A DNA stretch of 54,957 nucleotides from Granulicella sp. S156 (GCF_009766105.1 NZ_LMUH01000013.1:624532-679488); one strand, 5' to 3'. Numbered from the stretch's first letter, positions 1 through 8,178 are shown. Notes: generated by a model not told the origin, from the letters alone. Made by a program: numbers and translations.

Positions 1-2
1 TC

Positions 3-473
3 GTCTCGCACAACTCCTTCGCGTCCACATCGTCGCTCATCTCGGGCATCCCGGAGAACCTCATCGAAGACGTAAAACTCTCCAACTGCTACTTCGGCCA
101 CAAGGGGCTGCCCATCGACGCGCTCACTGGTTGGGGTGACACCTCGAAACCCATGCCGGACTGGCACACGATCAACGTGCCCGAGATCGAAGAAGAATAC
201 CCGGAGTTGCTGCGCTTCGGGCCAACGCCTTCGAACGGCTTCTTCATCCGCCATCTGAAGAACCTGGAGATGTCGCACGTGGAAGTCGCTCCGCAGAACG
301 CCGACCCACGCCCAGCCTTCTGGCTCGAAGACGTGCACCGCGCAGACTTCTTCGCCATCACCGCGCCAGGCACACCCAACTTTGCCCTCCGCAACGTCAC
401 CGACCTGCGCATCCTCTGGAGTCGCGCCGCGAAGGATACAACGCTGGCGACCGCCGACAATCAATCGCTGTAG
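3..473 (+). CDS. C-terminal part of a GH28-type (polygalacturonase-like) glycoside hydrolase, cut by window start
   Basis: The reading frame is open from the first base of the window to a TAG at 471-473, so only about the last 156 residues are present. The segment ISGIPENLIEDVKLSN, followed by YPELLRFGPTPSNGFFIRH and DARPAF-like PRPAFWLEDV, matches the C-terminal coils of the bacterial GH28 right-handed beta-helix family (pectin and rhamnogalacturonan hydrolases). The catalytic aspartates would lie upstream, outside the window, so activity cannot be judged. The protein is probably secreted, acting on plant cell-wall pectin; this is family knowledge, not seen here. An ATG at 153 is internal and not the start. 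Family assignment is from recalled motif patterns and the exact substrate is unknown. Confidence 0.7.
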   Translation, partial: VSHNSFASTSSLISGIPENLIEDVKLSNCYFGHKGLPIDALTGWGDTSKPMPDWHTINVPEIEEEYPELLRFGPTPSNGFFIRHLKNLEMSHVEVAPQNADPRPAFWLEDVHRADFFAITAPGTPNFALRNVTDLRILWSRAAKDTTLATADNQSL

Positions 474-554
474 AGAGAAATTGCTTTTCGAAGTAGCAGA
501 GGGATAAAGCATTTTTCACAAATAGTGTGCTGTAGGAATGAACCACCTCAGAAC

Positions 555-701
555 TGTCATCTCGACCGGAGCATGATGGTTTTATCGTCATGCGGAGTGG
601 AGAGACCTGCAGCTTGTCCGCGCAGGCTATAGTGCCGGTACAAACAACCTGCAGGTCTCTCCGCTACGGCGGCAAAAGCGCCGCCTCCGGTCGAGATGAC
701 A
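555..701. repeat. Interspersed palindromic element, copy 1 (147 bp)
   Basis: The element is bounded by perfect 15-bp inverted repeats, TGTCATCTCGACCGG (555-569) and CCGGTCGAGATGACA (687-701). Inside is a second inverted pair, GGAGAGACCTGCAG near 600 and CTGCAGGTCTCTCC near 650, and a small GCATGATGG/CGTCATGC hairpin. The same design, in the same orientation, recurs at 4193-4392. It sits between the convergent GH28-type gene and hemH, and has no coding capacity of its own. It is most like a REP/MITE-type dispersed element. Confidence 0.85.
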
Positions 702-719
702 CCGTATGGGTGGGCTACT

Positions 720-1712
720 TCACTGTCCCAGCACATGCTCCAACGCCCGAACCAGCGTCGCCGAATCATTGAGACTCTCCGGCCGCCAAAGCTGCATCTC
801 CAACCCTCGCGCAACCTCACGGAAGTTGATGTCGATGTCATAGAGAATCTCAACGTGATCGCAGAGGAAGCCGATAGGCTGAACGATGACGCCCTTATGG
901 CCCTCCGCTGCGAGAGCCTTCAGCGTATCTTCAACCGTCGGCCCGATCCACGGAGCACCCGCAACGCCCTGGCTCTGAAACGCAAAGTACCAGTCCGCAT
1001 CTGTGAGTTCGAGCAGCGAGGCGACCCGCGCAGCGGTCTGCTTGGCTTCCACGGGATAAGGATCAGGCGCGGAGGCCGCACCGTAGTTCTGAATGCCATC
1101 GGCAGGTACGGGAGCACCGGGCCGCGCGCTCTCGCCAGAGCTGGAGAGAATCGTTCGGCAGGGAACGGAGTGGGCCGTGAAGACCACAGGGACTCGTGTG
1201 CCGAGTGCGGCTCCGGCCTCCGCCCATACCGGCTGCAGCCTCTCCGCGAAGGCCTCTGCGAGCAACGGTTCATCCGCCCAGCCCGCGATGAAGTCGTACG
1301 AAAACGCGCCATTCAGCGCGGACTCTAAAGCTTTGCGATAGAGCCCGGTGCTGGTGCGCGAGTTCTGCGGCGCAAGGCATAGGACACGCGCATGGGTAAC
1401 GCCATCGGCCTTCATCTGCGCGACAGTGTCGGCGATATAGGGATGCCAGTTGCGCATGCCGACATAGACCCTGATGCCGATCTCGTCTTGCAGCCTCTCC
1501 GCCTGCCGCAGCGTCCAGTGCGTAAGCGGAGGGCCTTCCGGCAATGGTTCATCGCGCAGACCGATCTCGGCATAGCGGTGCTGCAGTTCTTCGATGACAT
1601 GCTGCGGCATGGGGCGTCCGCCGGTCACTTTGTCGAGATAGGCCGCCATCTCGTCGAGCTTGTCAGGTGTGCCGTGGGCGAGGAGAAGGATAGCTGTTGT
1701 GGCGTCACTCAT
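720..1712 (-). CDS. hemH: Ferrochelatase
   Basis: A 330-residue protein that inserts ferrous iron into a porphyrin at the end of haem synthesis. The N-terminus MSDATTAILLLAHGTP and the core motif VVFTAHSVP, with the probable catalytic His181, are typical. The C-terminal motif GFLCDHVEILYDID carries the conserved Glu288. The frame stays open further upstream to 1871, but ATG at 1712 is preceded by AAGGAG at good spacing and starts the family's conserved N-terminus, while the extra 53 residues look non-coding and overlap a hairpin. Whether it uses protoporphyrin or coproporphyrin cannot be decided from sequence. hemE lies 2.7 kb away on the same strand, separated by the sigma operon, so the two are probably separate transcription units. 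Confidence 0.93.
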   Translation of the reverse strand: MSDATTAILLLAHGTPDKLDEMAAYLDKVTGGRPMPQHVIEELQHRYAEIGLRDEPLPEGPPLTHWTLRQAERLQDEIGIRVYVGMRNWHPYIADTVAQMKADGVTHARVLCLAPQNSRTSTGLYRKALESALNGAFSYDFIAGWADEPLLAEAFAERLQPVWAEAGAALGTRVPVVFTAHSVPCRTILSSSGESARPGAPVPADGIQNYGAASAPDPYPVEAKQTAARVASLLELTDADWYFAFQSQGVAGAPWIGPTVEDTLKALAAEGHKGVIVQPIGFLCDHVEILYDIDINFREVARGLEMQLWRPESLNDSATLVRALEHVLGQ

Positions 1713-1775
1713 TGCTCCTTCAATGGTATAACCAGGCCCCGCATGGCATGGTTTTTGTCGTTGCCTGTTTTTCGC

Positions 1776-1884
1776 CGTCATCCTGAAGCGTAGCTGAAGG
1801 ACCCCCAGATGCAGAGCGCGATACAAATGCAGGGATCTTTTGACGTAGAGCGCGCCACGAATGTTTGTCACGCGCTCTACGTCA
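1776..1884. repeat. Intergenic palindromic element with 14-bp perfect stem
   Basis: The stem TGACGTAGAGCGCG (1841-1854) pairs perfectly with CGCGCTCTACGTCA (1871-1884) around a 16-nt loop. Just upstream lies GTCATCCTGAAGCGTAGCTG, a phrase I recall as common in dispersed acidobacterial intergenic repeats, and AGAGCGCGATACAAATG (about 1813-1829). A near copy of the latter, AGAGCGTGATGCAAATG, is inserted in the 4193-4392 element, so these elements share modules. It lies between the secretin-domain gene (stop at 1952) and the hemH start. Confidence 0.7.
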
Positions 1885-1951
1885 TGATCTCAGCGGCTCT
1901 TAACGAGATTTCCCTCACGAAAAATCATGGAGCCCATTATCGCCGTAGCGT

Positions 1952-2773
1952 TTACTTCAGCAATTCTTCGACCACCTCAACATCTTGATGGCGCGTGCTG
2001 CCAGGAAGGTCGATCGAGCCAAGCACTAAAGGTTTGCCCTCCGTGAGAATGTAGGTTCCTTCGAGGACGGTCTGGCGCACGATGGGGTCTTTCTCGCCCA
2101 CACCGGACTTCTCTTCCGCGATACTGGATTGCTCAACCTTGGTCTTCAACTTCACACCGTTGGCAAGTGGGTCGACGGAGGCGTCAAAGTTCATGCCCAC
2201 GTCGAGGTAGGTGAACTGCTCTTGCGATCCGGTTGCGCCAGAATTCAGAGATCCGGTAGCGATAGGTACCTTGCTGCCTTGTTTCGCGCTCGTTCTTTGT
2301 CCGTCCACGACGATGAGCGAGAAGTGCTGTATGCCGATACGCTTGCCGGAGTCTGATTCAGTAATGGTGTAGGTCAGGCGATAAGACTTCTTGGGGCGGT
2401 CGATGTCTTTGATGATTTTTTCGGCGAGGGCAATCTGGTCAGGAGGCCCGCTGATGACGATGGCGTTTTGCGAAGCGACCAGGTAGATCTTCATACCTGG
2501 CGCAACCATGTTTCGGATGGCGACGAGGATCTCGTTGGCATCGTTCTGCTGGAATGTGTTGCTTAAGTAAAAGGTGCGGGTGTGCTCGATAGAAGGAATG
2601 CGGTAGGGGGCCCAGTAAGCTTCTTGGGCTGCTTGCTTATTGGCTTCGGTGGCTGGTTTGTCTTGCGCCGGCGCCTGATCCTGCGCGCTCGCGGTGATTC
2701 CCAGCGGAAAAAGGCTGAGAGCAAATGCCATGATGGCGTGGACGCCGATGCGGTGGATGTGTGTGGCGGTCAT
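1952..2773 (-). CDS. Secreted protein with secretin N-domain-like region
   Basis: A 273-residue protein with an N-terminal signal peptide (about residues 1-30, ending near ASAQ). Residues about 65-130 (FYLSNTFQQNDANEILVAIRN through ALAEKIIKDID) have the alternating pattern of the secretin N1/N-terminal domain found in GspD/PilQ proteins. The C-terminal half (140-273) resembles the following beta-rich part, but the protein is far too short to form a secretin pore. It is third in the operon after the ECF sigma and anti-sigma genes, with a 27-nt gap, so it is probably a target or effector of that regulon. The exact role is unknown. ATG at 2773 is chosen because the signal peptide follows directly. 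Confidence 0.7.
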   Translation of the reverse strand: MTATHIHRIGVHAIMAFALSLFPLGITASAQDQAPAQDKPATEANKQAAQEAYWAPYRIPSIEHTRTFYLSNTFQQNDANEILVAIRNMVAPGMKIYLVASQNAIVISGPPDQIALAEKIIKDIDRPKKSYRLTYTITESDSGKRIGIQHFSLIVVDGQRTSAKQGSKVPIATGSLNSGATGSQEQFTYLDVGMNFDASVDPLANGVKLKTKVEQSSIAEEKSGVGEKDPIVRQTVLEGTYILTEGKPLVLGSIDLPGSTRHQDVEVVEELLK

Positions 2774-2800
2774 TCGAGAGGGAACTCCGTTCAGGAAGCG

Positions 2801-3547
2801 TTAGTTGTTAGGTGGTGTGGAATCTTCGGGTGCGGGAGAGGGTTGGGGGTTGTCGTGCGGCTGAGAGGAGTTTGCAGGGTTGAGGGACTCCGAGAGCACG
2901 AGCGGGGCGAGGAGAAGCTTGGCGTATTGCTGGAGGCCAGCCTCTTCGCGGGCTTTCGCGGTGGCACGCCGGGCCGGTTCACGCAGGGGTTCCAGCTCGG
3001 CAACCTCGGTAGGTTCGCCTCTCCGAGTGGCGCGGAGCAGGAGGCGTTCCTGTTGAGTAAGAGGCATGGGTGGCGCTGGATGGCTGGGAGCGTTGGTGTC
3101 GTCCAGGGCTTGTTGGTCGTTTGCGATGAGGGGATTGGGTTGCGAGGCGTCGGGTGTACTGGTGGTTTTAGTGACTCTTTGGAGTCTCGGGGTCTCGAGT
3201 ACAGGGGGCTTTGGGCACTCGGATTCGTTGCTGGGGCAAATGGATTTGGGCGAGGTGTTGGTCGCAATAACGGTATGCGCTGATGGTTGTTGCAGCGTGG
3301 CAGTCGTTGTGACGTTGTTACCGAGAGTCAGGTGGGCGATGGTCACAACGAGTGCCGCAGCGACTGGGATAGCAGCGGCGAACTGCCAGCGCCATGGCAG
3401 TCTGATGGCGCGGCTCCAGAAAGGAGTGGGAGCGGCGGCGTGTTTCTCCAGGGCGCCAAGGAGGCGTTGGTCCATCCCGTCGCGCGGTTTGGCTCCGCGG
3501 AGGCCGGTGAGGGCTTGGTGGATAAGTTCATCTGAAGTCTTTTTCAC
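2801..3547 (-). CDS. Putative membrane anti-sigma factor
   Basis: A 248-residue protein with a short cytoplasmic N-terminus, one membrane segment at about residues 54-74 and a low-complexity Pro/Ser/Thr-rich periplasmic tail. Its GTG start overlaps the stop of the ECF sigma gene by 4 bases (GTGA), with AAAGGAGG as ribosome site inside the sigma gene. This genetic arrangement is classic for sigma/anti-sigma pairs. No zinc-binding HxxxCxxC anti-sigma motif is visible, so the assignment rests on position and topology. Confidence 0.65.
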   Translation of the reverse strand: MKKTSDELIHQALTGLRGAKPRDGMDQRLLGALEKHAAAPTPFWSRAIRLPWRWQFAAAIPVAAALVVTIAHLTLGNNVTTTATLQQPSAHTVIATNTSPKSICPSNESECPKPPVLETPRLQRVTKTTSTPDASQPNPLIANDQQALDDTNAPSHPAPPMPLTQQERLLLRATRRGEPTEVAELEPLREPARRATAKAREEAGLQQYAKLLLAPLVLSESLNPANSSQPHDNPQPSPAPEDSTPPNN

Positions 3548-4092
3548 GCGCTGCCTCCTTTGTCGAGCCGGGTGCGGAGTCGCGTGCGTGCCCGGAACAA
3601 CAGCGCCCGAACTCCCGACTCGCTTTTCCCCATGATCTGTGCCATCTCCACCGTCTCCAACTCTTCCAGTGCGGAGAGCAATAAAACCTGACGCTCTGCC
3701 TTAGGTAATCTCTCTATCTCACGAAAGACCGCCTTCATCCTCTGCGCTTCGTTCAGGACGACGTCGGCGGGAAGGTGATTGCCGACCAAGCTCTCCGCGA
3801 AGAGATCGTCCATCTGCTCAGGCCGTATGCGCCTGCGGCGGTCCAGTGCGAGGTTCCACGCGATGCGGACGAGCCACACCCGCATATCGCGCACCGCAGG
3901 CAGCGAAAGACGATGTTCGATGACGCGGACGAAGGCATCCTGCACGACATCTTCCGCCTCCGCTTTATTCCGCAGGACGGAATGCGAGACACGAAAGAGC
4001 AGCGCGGAATATGTCTCCACGAGGGCCGCAAGATCGATCTCCGATCCTGCAGTCTGCGTTGCCGACAAAGCCAAGCTGTATCCCTCGATCAC
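3544..4092 (-). CDS. ECF-type RNA polymerase sigma factor
   Basis: A 182-residue sigma-70 family protein. Region 2 is seen in AEAEDVVQDAFVRVIEH and VWLVRIAWNLALDRRRR. Region 4 is seen in LPKAERQVLLLSALEELET followed by the helix-turn-helix MAQIMGKSESGVRALLFRAR. The start is GTG at 4092, with AAGGA five bases upstream. It is translationally coupled to the downstream membrane protein, which probably holds it inactive until an envelope signal arrives. The signal is not known. Confidence 0.9.
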   Translation of the reverse strand: MIEGYSLALSATQTAGSEIDLAALVETYSALLFRVSHSVLRNKAEAEDVVQDAFVRVIEHRLSLPAVRDMRVWLVRIAWNLALDRRRRIRPEQMDDLFAESLVGNHLPADVVLNEAQRMKAVFREIERLPKAERQVLLLSALEELETVEMAQIMGKSESGVRALLFRARTRLRTRLDKGGSA

Positions 4093-4192
4093 ATTGTCCT
4101 TCTATTGGGACAGACGGGTGACTTCAGAGATCGCTCGAAAATATTTTTAGGAGGCACAAAGGGTGTGATGTATGGCTGAATCACACCAAATC

Positions 4193-4392
4193 TGTCATCT
4201 CGACCGTAGCATGATGGTTTTATCGTCATGCGCAGTGGAGAGACCTGCAGGTTGCAGAGCGTGATGCAAATGTTTGTGGCGCGCTTTGCGTCAAGACCTG
4301 CAGGTTGTAGAGCAGACACTATAGCCTGCTCGGGTCACCTGCAGGTCTCTCCGCTACGGCGGCAAAGAACGCCGCCTTCGGTCGAGATGACA
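4193..4392. repeat. Interspersed palindromic element, copy 2 (200 bp)
   Basis: Perfect 14-bp terminal inverted repeats, TGTCATCTCGACCG (4193-4206) and CGGTCGAGATGACA (4379-4392), and the same internal order as copy 1: GCATGATGGTTTTATCGTCA, then GTGGAGAGACCTGCAG, then CCTGCAGGTCTCTCCGC. Copy 2 is about 53 bp longer because the central part holds an extra module (about 4255-4310) related to the 1776-1884 element. It fills most of the 364-bp gap between the sigma factor start and the hemE stop. No gene is visible in the gap. Confidence 0.85.
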
Positions 4393-4456
4393 AAGTGCGG
4401 GGATGATCGAAAAGCGCTATATCCATATCGATAAATCCACCCTGAGTTGCAGGGGA

Positions 4457-5599
4457 TCAGGCGCGCACAGCCCACTCGCTGGCAGCCTCATTGCGCGCTA
4501 CGGGCTTCCCAACGCCGTATTGCTTGACCCATTCGACGACGCGGATGACATTATCGACAGGCGTGCCCGGCACGATACCGTGGCCGAGGTTGAAGATATG
4601 CCCGGGACGTCCGTTCGCGAGTTTCAGAATCTCGTTGACGCGACCCTGGAGAACATCTTCCGGCGCGAAGAGCGTGATGGGGTCGAGATTGCCCTGTACC
4701 GCACAGCCCGCGCCAACCGCACGCCAGCCCTCGTCGAGCGGGATGCGCCAGTCGAGACCGAGGACATCTGCGGTCATCTCGCGCATGGTGGGCAGCAGCG
4801 ACGCGGTGTCGACGCCGAAGTAGATGACCGGCACACCCAGCGCCTTCACCCGGCGTACAAGTTCCGTGGTCGGTGCTAGGCAGTACTGGCGATAGTCGCT
4901 GACCGAGAGCGCGCCGGCCCACGAGTCGAAGATCTGGATCACGTCGGCGCCGGCTTCCACCTGCTGCTCGGCATAGGCGACCAGCACGGTGACGAGCTTC
5001 TCCATCAACAGCGACCATGTCGCATCGTGCGAGTACATGATCTTCTTGGTCTCAACGTAGTTGCGCGAGCTGCTGCCCTCGATCATGTAGCTGGCCAGCG
5101 TAAACGGAGCGCCGCAGAAGCCGATGATGCCCAGGGTGTCGCCGTCGGCGCGGGGCGCGGCAAAGTGTTTCGCGACCTTTTCAATAGCGCTGGCTACGTA
5201 ACGTAGATCGTCCGTGCGGTCGGTACGCAGCGCCTGCACGTGTTCGAGGGAACGAATCGGCGTATGCACAACCGGGCCTTCGCCGTTCACGAACTCGAAG
5301 TCGAGTCCCATGGGCGTGAAGGGCAGCAGCAGATCGGCAAAGATGATGGCCGCATCGACTCCGAGGCGTTCGGCCGCGGTGATGGTGACCTCTGAGGCAA
5401 TCTCGGGGGTACGGCAGATGTCCAGCAGCGAATGGTGCTTACGCACAGCCATATACTCCGGCATATAGCGGCCGGCTTGGCGCAGGAACCACACAGGGGT
5501 ACGGTCGACAGGCAGGCGCAGGCAGGCGCGGACAAAACGGCTGCCACCGGCTTCATTCGTTTCGTTCAAGGTCGAGTGCAACGGTTCATTTTCGGACAA
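4457..5599 (-). CDS. hemE: Uroporphyrinogen decarboxylase
   Basis: A 380-residue cytoplasmic enzyme that removes four carboxyl groups from uroporphyrinogen III to give coproporphyrinogen III. Both family signatures are clear: PVWFLRQAGRYMPEY at about 35-49 (the arginines bind the substrate carboxylates) and GFCGAPFTLASYMIEG in the middle; the C-terminal FNLGHGIVPGTP is also typical. The start is TTG at 5599; there is no in-frame ATG before residue 46, inside the first signature, so a non-ATG start is required. The upstream GGGAG is about 11 bases away. Confidence 0.95.
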   Translation of the reverse strand: MSENEPLHSTLNETNEAGGSRFVRACLRLPVDRTPVWFLRQAGRYMPEYMAVRKHHSLLDICRTPEIASEVTITAAERLGVDAAIIFADLLLPFTPMGLDFEFVNGEGPVVHTPIRSLEHVQALRTDRTDDLRYVASAIEKVAKHFAAPRADGDTLGIIGFCGAPFTLASYMIEGSSSRNYVETKKIMYSHDATWSLLMEKLVTVLVAYAEQQVEAGADVIQIFDSWAGALSVSDYRQYCLAPTTELVRRVKALGVPVIYFGVDTASLLPTMREMTADVLGLDWRIPLDEGWRAVGAGCAVQGNLDPITLFAPEDVLQGRVNEILKLANGRPGHIFNLGHGIVPGTPVDNVIRVVEWVKQYGVGKPVARNEAASEWAVRA

Positions 5600-5916
5600 G
5601 GTCGTAAAGGCTCCCGCTCTTCAGCCTAGCATTGGGCGTCCCCACCCCATAAACCTCCTCTAAGTATGAAAAGCTCAAATAAATGACAGGATGACCGATA
5701 TTCGCGCAAGCGAGATGTCTAGAATAGTGCTCTCCCAGGCAATCATTATGCGGTTTTATGTCTTTTGCACCCCATCGGGCAGGTATCCGTACATGTGGTC
5801 TTCACAGAGAGGGAATATAGACTTATAGTGAGCCATTTCTGCGCATGAACTCAAAATACTGCGCACTGAGTGGCTGCGATTTCAAACTTTTGCACTGAAA
5901 AGAGAAGCCACACGCT
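5600..5916. other. Intergenic region between divergent hemE and ppa
   Basis: A 317-bp AT-richer stretch that must hold the promoters of hemE (minus) and of the pyrophosphatase gene (plus). I see no open frame of interest, no strong palindrome and no clear -35/-10 pair. Confidence 0.5.
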
Positions 5917-6450
5917 ATGACGAATTACCTGACCCTGCCTATAGGCTCTAAATCGCCTGAGCTGGTGAACGCCGTTATCGAGATTCCCCTTGAGGGCATC
6001 AGCAAGTACGAATACGACAAAGAGCTGCATGTCTTCCGGCTCGACCGTAATCTCTTTTCGCCGGTGCACTATCCAGGCGACTATGGCTTCATTCCCAGCA
6101 CACTGGGCGACGATGGCGATCCGCTCGATGTGCTGGTGCTGGTAGATACGCCGAGCTTCCCTGGTTGCGTACAGGAAGTGCGGCCTATCGGCGTGCTGGA
6201 TATGGTCGATCAGGGCCAGGGCGACGAAAAGATTCTCGCTGTGGGTGAAGGCAATCCCCGCTATAACGACGTGAACGAATACTCCGACATCTATCCGCAC
6301 ATCCTGAAAGAGATCACGCACTTCTTCTCGATCTACAAGGATCTCGAGGGCAAGCGCGTGGAAGTGCGCGGCTGGCGCGATGCAGAGTACGCACGGTCGG
6401 TAGTGGTAAAAGCACAACAGAACTACATCGCTAATAACGCTAAGAAGTAA
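5917..6450 (+). CDS. ppa: Inorganic pyrophosphatase, family I
   Basis: A 177-residue cytoplasmic enzyme that hydrolyses pyrophosphate and so drives biosynthetic reactions. The metal-binding signature DGDPLDVLV (Asp66, Asp68, Asp71) is intact. The substrate-pocket motifs NLFSPVHYPGDYGFIP and RYNDVNEYSDIYPHI are also present. Length is normal for bacterial family I. The gene is monocistronic and converges on the APC permease gene, with a hairpin between the two stops. Confidence 0.96.
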   Translation: MTNYLTLPIGSKSPELVNAVIEIPLEGISKYEYDKELHVFRLDRNLFSPVHYPGDYGFIPSTLGDDGDPLDVLVLVDTPSFPGCVQEVRPIGVLDMVDQGQGDEKILAVGEGNPRYNDVNEYSDIYPHILKEITHFFSIYKDLEGKRVEVRGWRDAEYARSVVVKAQQNYIANNAKK

Positions 6451-6467
6451 TGATTCTGTCGTTTGTT

Positions 6468-6500
6468 TCTCGGTGTCATCCTGAGGGGATGACGCCGAGA
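6468..6500. terminator. Hairpin between convergent ppa and permease genes
   Basis: TCTCGGTGTCATCC pairs with GGATGACGCCGAGA (one G-T pair) around a short loop. It fills almost the whole 53-bp gap between the two convergent stop codons. There is no long T run, so it may be a shared terminator or 3'-end stabiliser, or a small copy of the GTCATCCTGA intergenic repeat seen at 1776. Confidence 0.55.
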
Positions 6501-6503
6501 ACC

Positions 6504-7784
6504 TTACCGCCGAAGAAACTCCGCCACAGCATAGACAGCAACTCCAGTGGCTCCGACCAGAGCCGCAAAGAGCAGTGCGGGCAGACCGAGCACATGTTCA
6601 CCGCGCGCGGCCCATAGAGCAAACGCAATCAGCAGCGCGGGGCAGACACCGACGGCAATCGCGCCTCCCATGCCGCCGGGAACCCGGAACGGCCGTGCAA
6701 GCTTTGGCTCACGGTGGCGCAGCACGGCGAGCGCAACGAACTCCAGCAGCAGTGCCCCTCCATAGAGAACCAGGTCGATCGAGATAAGGCGTTCGAAGCT
6801 GAAGCGAAGCGCGAGTGCCCAGATTGCCGCGCAGAACAGGATGCTCACCCACGGCACACCGCGCCGGTTCTCGCGCAGGAACACACGAGGCATCAGGCCA
6901 TCTTCGGCCATTGCATAGGGAACGCGGGTATAACTCATCACCAGCGGATTGAACATACCGGCACCGTTGATCATGCCTCCAAGAACTACAGCGAGGCCGA
7001 GTGCTGGGCCGACGATAGTGCGAGCCGCATCCGTCCACGCTCCAGTAGAGAACTGATCGGCGGCGATTCCCACAAGCCCTACCGCCGCCAGCGGCAGGAT
7101 GTAGGTGATGGCGACCAGCGTGACCGAGCCGAGCATCGCGAGAGGATAGTTGCGCTGTGGGTTGTCGACTTCCTGCGCGACGGTGCTGGCATTGTCCCAA
7201 CCCATGTAGTTCCAGAGCGTAACCGAGATCGCACCAGTCATATCGGCGTTGGTGACCGGATGTAGCATAGCCCCGGTCCCATGCCCGTGCCATCGCCAGA
7301 GAGCAACGACGATCAGCACGACGAAGGGCGAGAGCAGGATACAGAACATCGCGACCGAGCCCTCTCCGACGGCCTTCGCGCCCTTGAGATTCCACAGTAC
7401 ACAGCCGACAACGACGGCCAATGCCCACAACGTTCCGCGATAACCCTCAGTCCAGCTTGGGGCGACTCGGCTGAGATACAGCACGAACGTCACGGGATAG
7501 AGGGCCATGTCAAAGACGCTCGCGGCCAGCGATAGCCAGGCCTCCTGAAAGCCCCAGAATCGACCTAAAGCCCGCCGCACCCATACATAGTAGCCACCTT
7601 CTGCGGGAATCGCGCTGGCGAGTTCTCCGACCATCAATGAGGTAGGCAGACTCCACAGAAAGGGAATAACGGCGAGCAGCAGTAGTGCACGGCCATAGCC
7701 GGCTTTGCCGATGATGTCTTCGAGCCCATAGGGTCCACCTGCGACCATGAAGTAGGTCGCGCCGATAAGCGGCAGCAGGCGCAT
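6504..7784 (-). CDS. APC-superfamily amino acid permease
   Basis: A 426-residue inner-membrane transporter with about 12 hydrophobic segments. The N-terminal LRLLPLIGATYFMVAGGPYG motif (first helix, G-rich substrate site) and PAEGGYYVWVRRALG are typical of APC permeases of the amino acid/polyamine group. The start is uncertain. ATG at 7784 has no ribosome site, while AGGAG lies at 7821-7825 and the frame stays open to a TGA at 7842-7844. Initiation at an ATC codon (7809-7811), nine bases after AGGAG, would add the short hydrophilic lead that relatives have. Substrate unknown. Confidence 0.85.
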   Translation of the reverse strand: MRLLPLIGATYFMVAGGPYGLEDIIGKAGYGRALLLLAVIPFLWSLPTSLMVGELASAIPAEGGYYVWVRRALGRFWGFQEAWLSLAASVFDMALYPVTFVLYLSRVAPSWTEGYRGTLWALAVVVGCVLWNLKGAKAVGEGSVAMFCILLSPFVVLIVVALWRWHGHGTGAMLHPVTNADMTGAISVTLWNYMGWDNASTVAQEVDNPQRNYPLAMLGSVTLVAITYILPLAAVGLVGIAADQFSTGAWTDAARTIVGPALGLAVVLGGMINGAGMFNPLVMSYTRVPYAMAEDGLMPRVFLRENRRGVPWVSILFCAAIWALALRFSFERLISIDLVLYGGALLLEFVALAVLRHREPKLARPFRVPGGMGGAIAVGVCPALLIAFALWAARGEHVLGLPALLFAALVGATGVAVYAVAEFLRR

Positions 7785-7972
7785 CTTGTTCTTGCGCGCG
7801 ATGTTGGCGATGGCGGTGGTCTCCTGAGAAAGGATGTGCTCTCACTGTATCGCCAAGAAGCCGGAGCCAGGAACCGGAATCTACGCGACCGATCTTGTAG
7901 GGAGTGAAGTTTTGTGGTGACGGTGTACCAGAGCCTCACGCGGAAGCGGCTCGGCTGGCATCCGCCGAAGTC

Positions 7973-8003
7973 TTGAACGGGACGCAGGGGCTCAGGCTAT
8001 AAT
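7973..8003 (+). promoter_or_regulatory. Probable sigma-70 promoter of tRNA-Ser
   Basis: A perfect -10 box TATAAT (7998-8003) lies about 19 bases before the tRNA 5' end. TTGAAC (7973-7978) upstream is a good -35 box, with a slightly long 19-bp spacer. Confidence 0.6.
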
Positions 8004-8021
8004 GAACAAGTGTTTCCCGCA

Positions 8022-8114
8022 GGAGAGTTGGCCGAGTGGCTGAAGGCGGCGGTTTGCTAAACCGTTATAGGATCAAAAGTTCTATCGGGGGTTCGAATCC
8101 CCCACTCTCCGCCA
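8022..8114 (+). tRNA. tRNA-Ser (anticodon GCU)
   Basis: The 7-bp acceptor stem GGAGAGT/ACTCTCC is perfect, with discriminator G and an encoded CCA (8112-8114). The anticodon loop reads TTGCTAA within GGTTTGCTAAACC, giving GCU, which reads AGC/AGU serine codons. The T arm GGGGGTTCGAATCCCCC is perfect. The extra arm (TAGGATCAAAAGTTCTA) is long, as expected for a class II serine tRNA, and total length is 93 nt with CCA. Confidence 0.97.
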
Positions 8115-8152
8115 GTTTGTTTCGCCGTGTTGATTCTTTACGGGAACGATAC

Positions 8153-8178
8153 GAAAAAGCCCGCAATCGCGGGCTTTT
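8153..8178 (+). terminator. Rho-independent terminator after tRNA-Ser
   Basis: AAAAGCCCGC-AATC-GCGGGCTTTT forms a perfect GC-rich stem with a 4-base loop followed by Ts, 40 bases after the tRNA. The left arm with its flank (ATACGAAAAAGCCCGC) is shared exactly with the terminator at 41408-41442. Confidence 0.85.

Noticed and set aside
5600..5916. Riboswitch before ppa or hemE
   Set aside because: No conserved riboswitch core was recognised in the gap.
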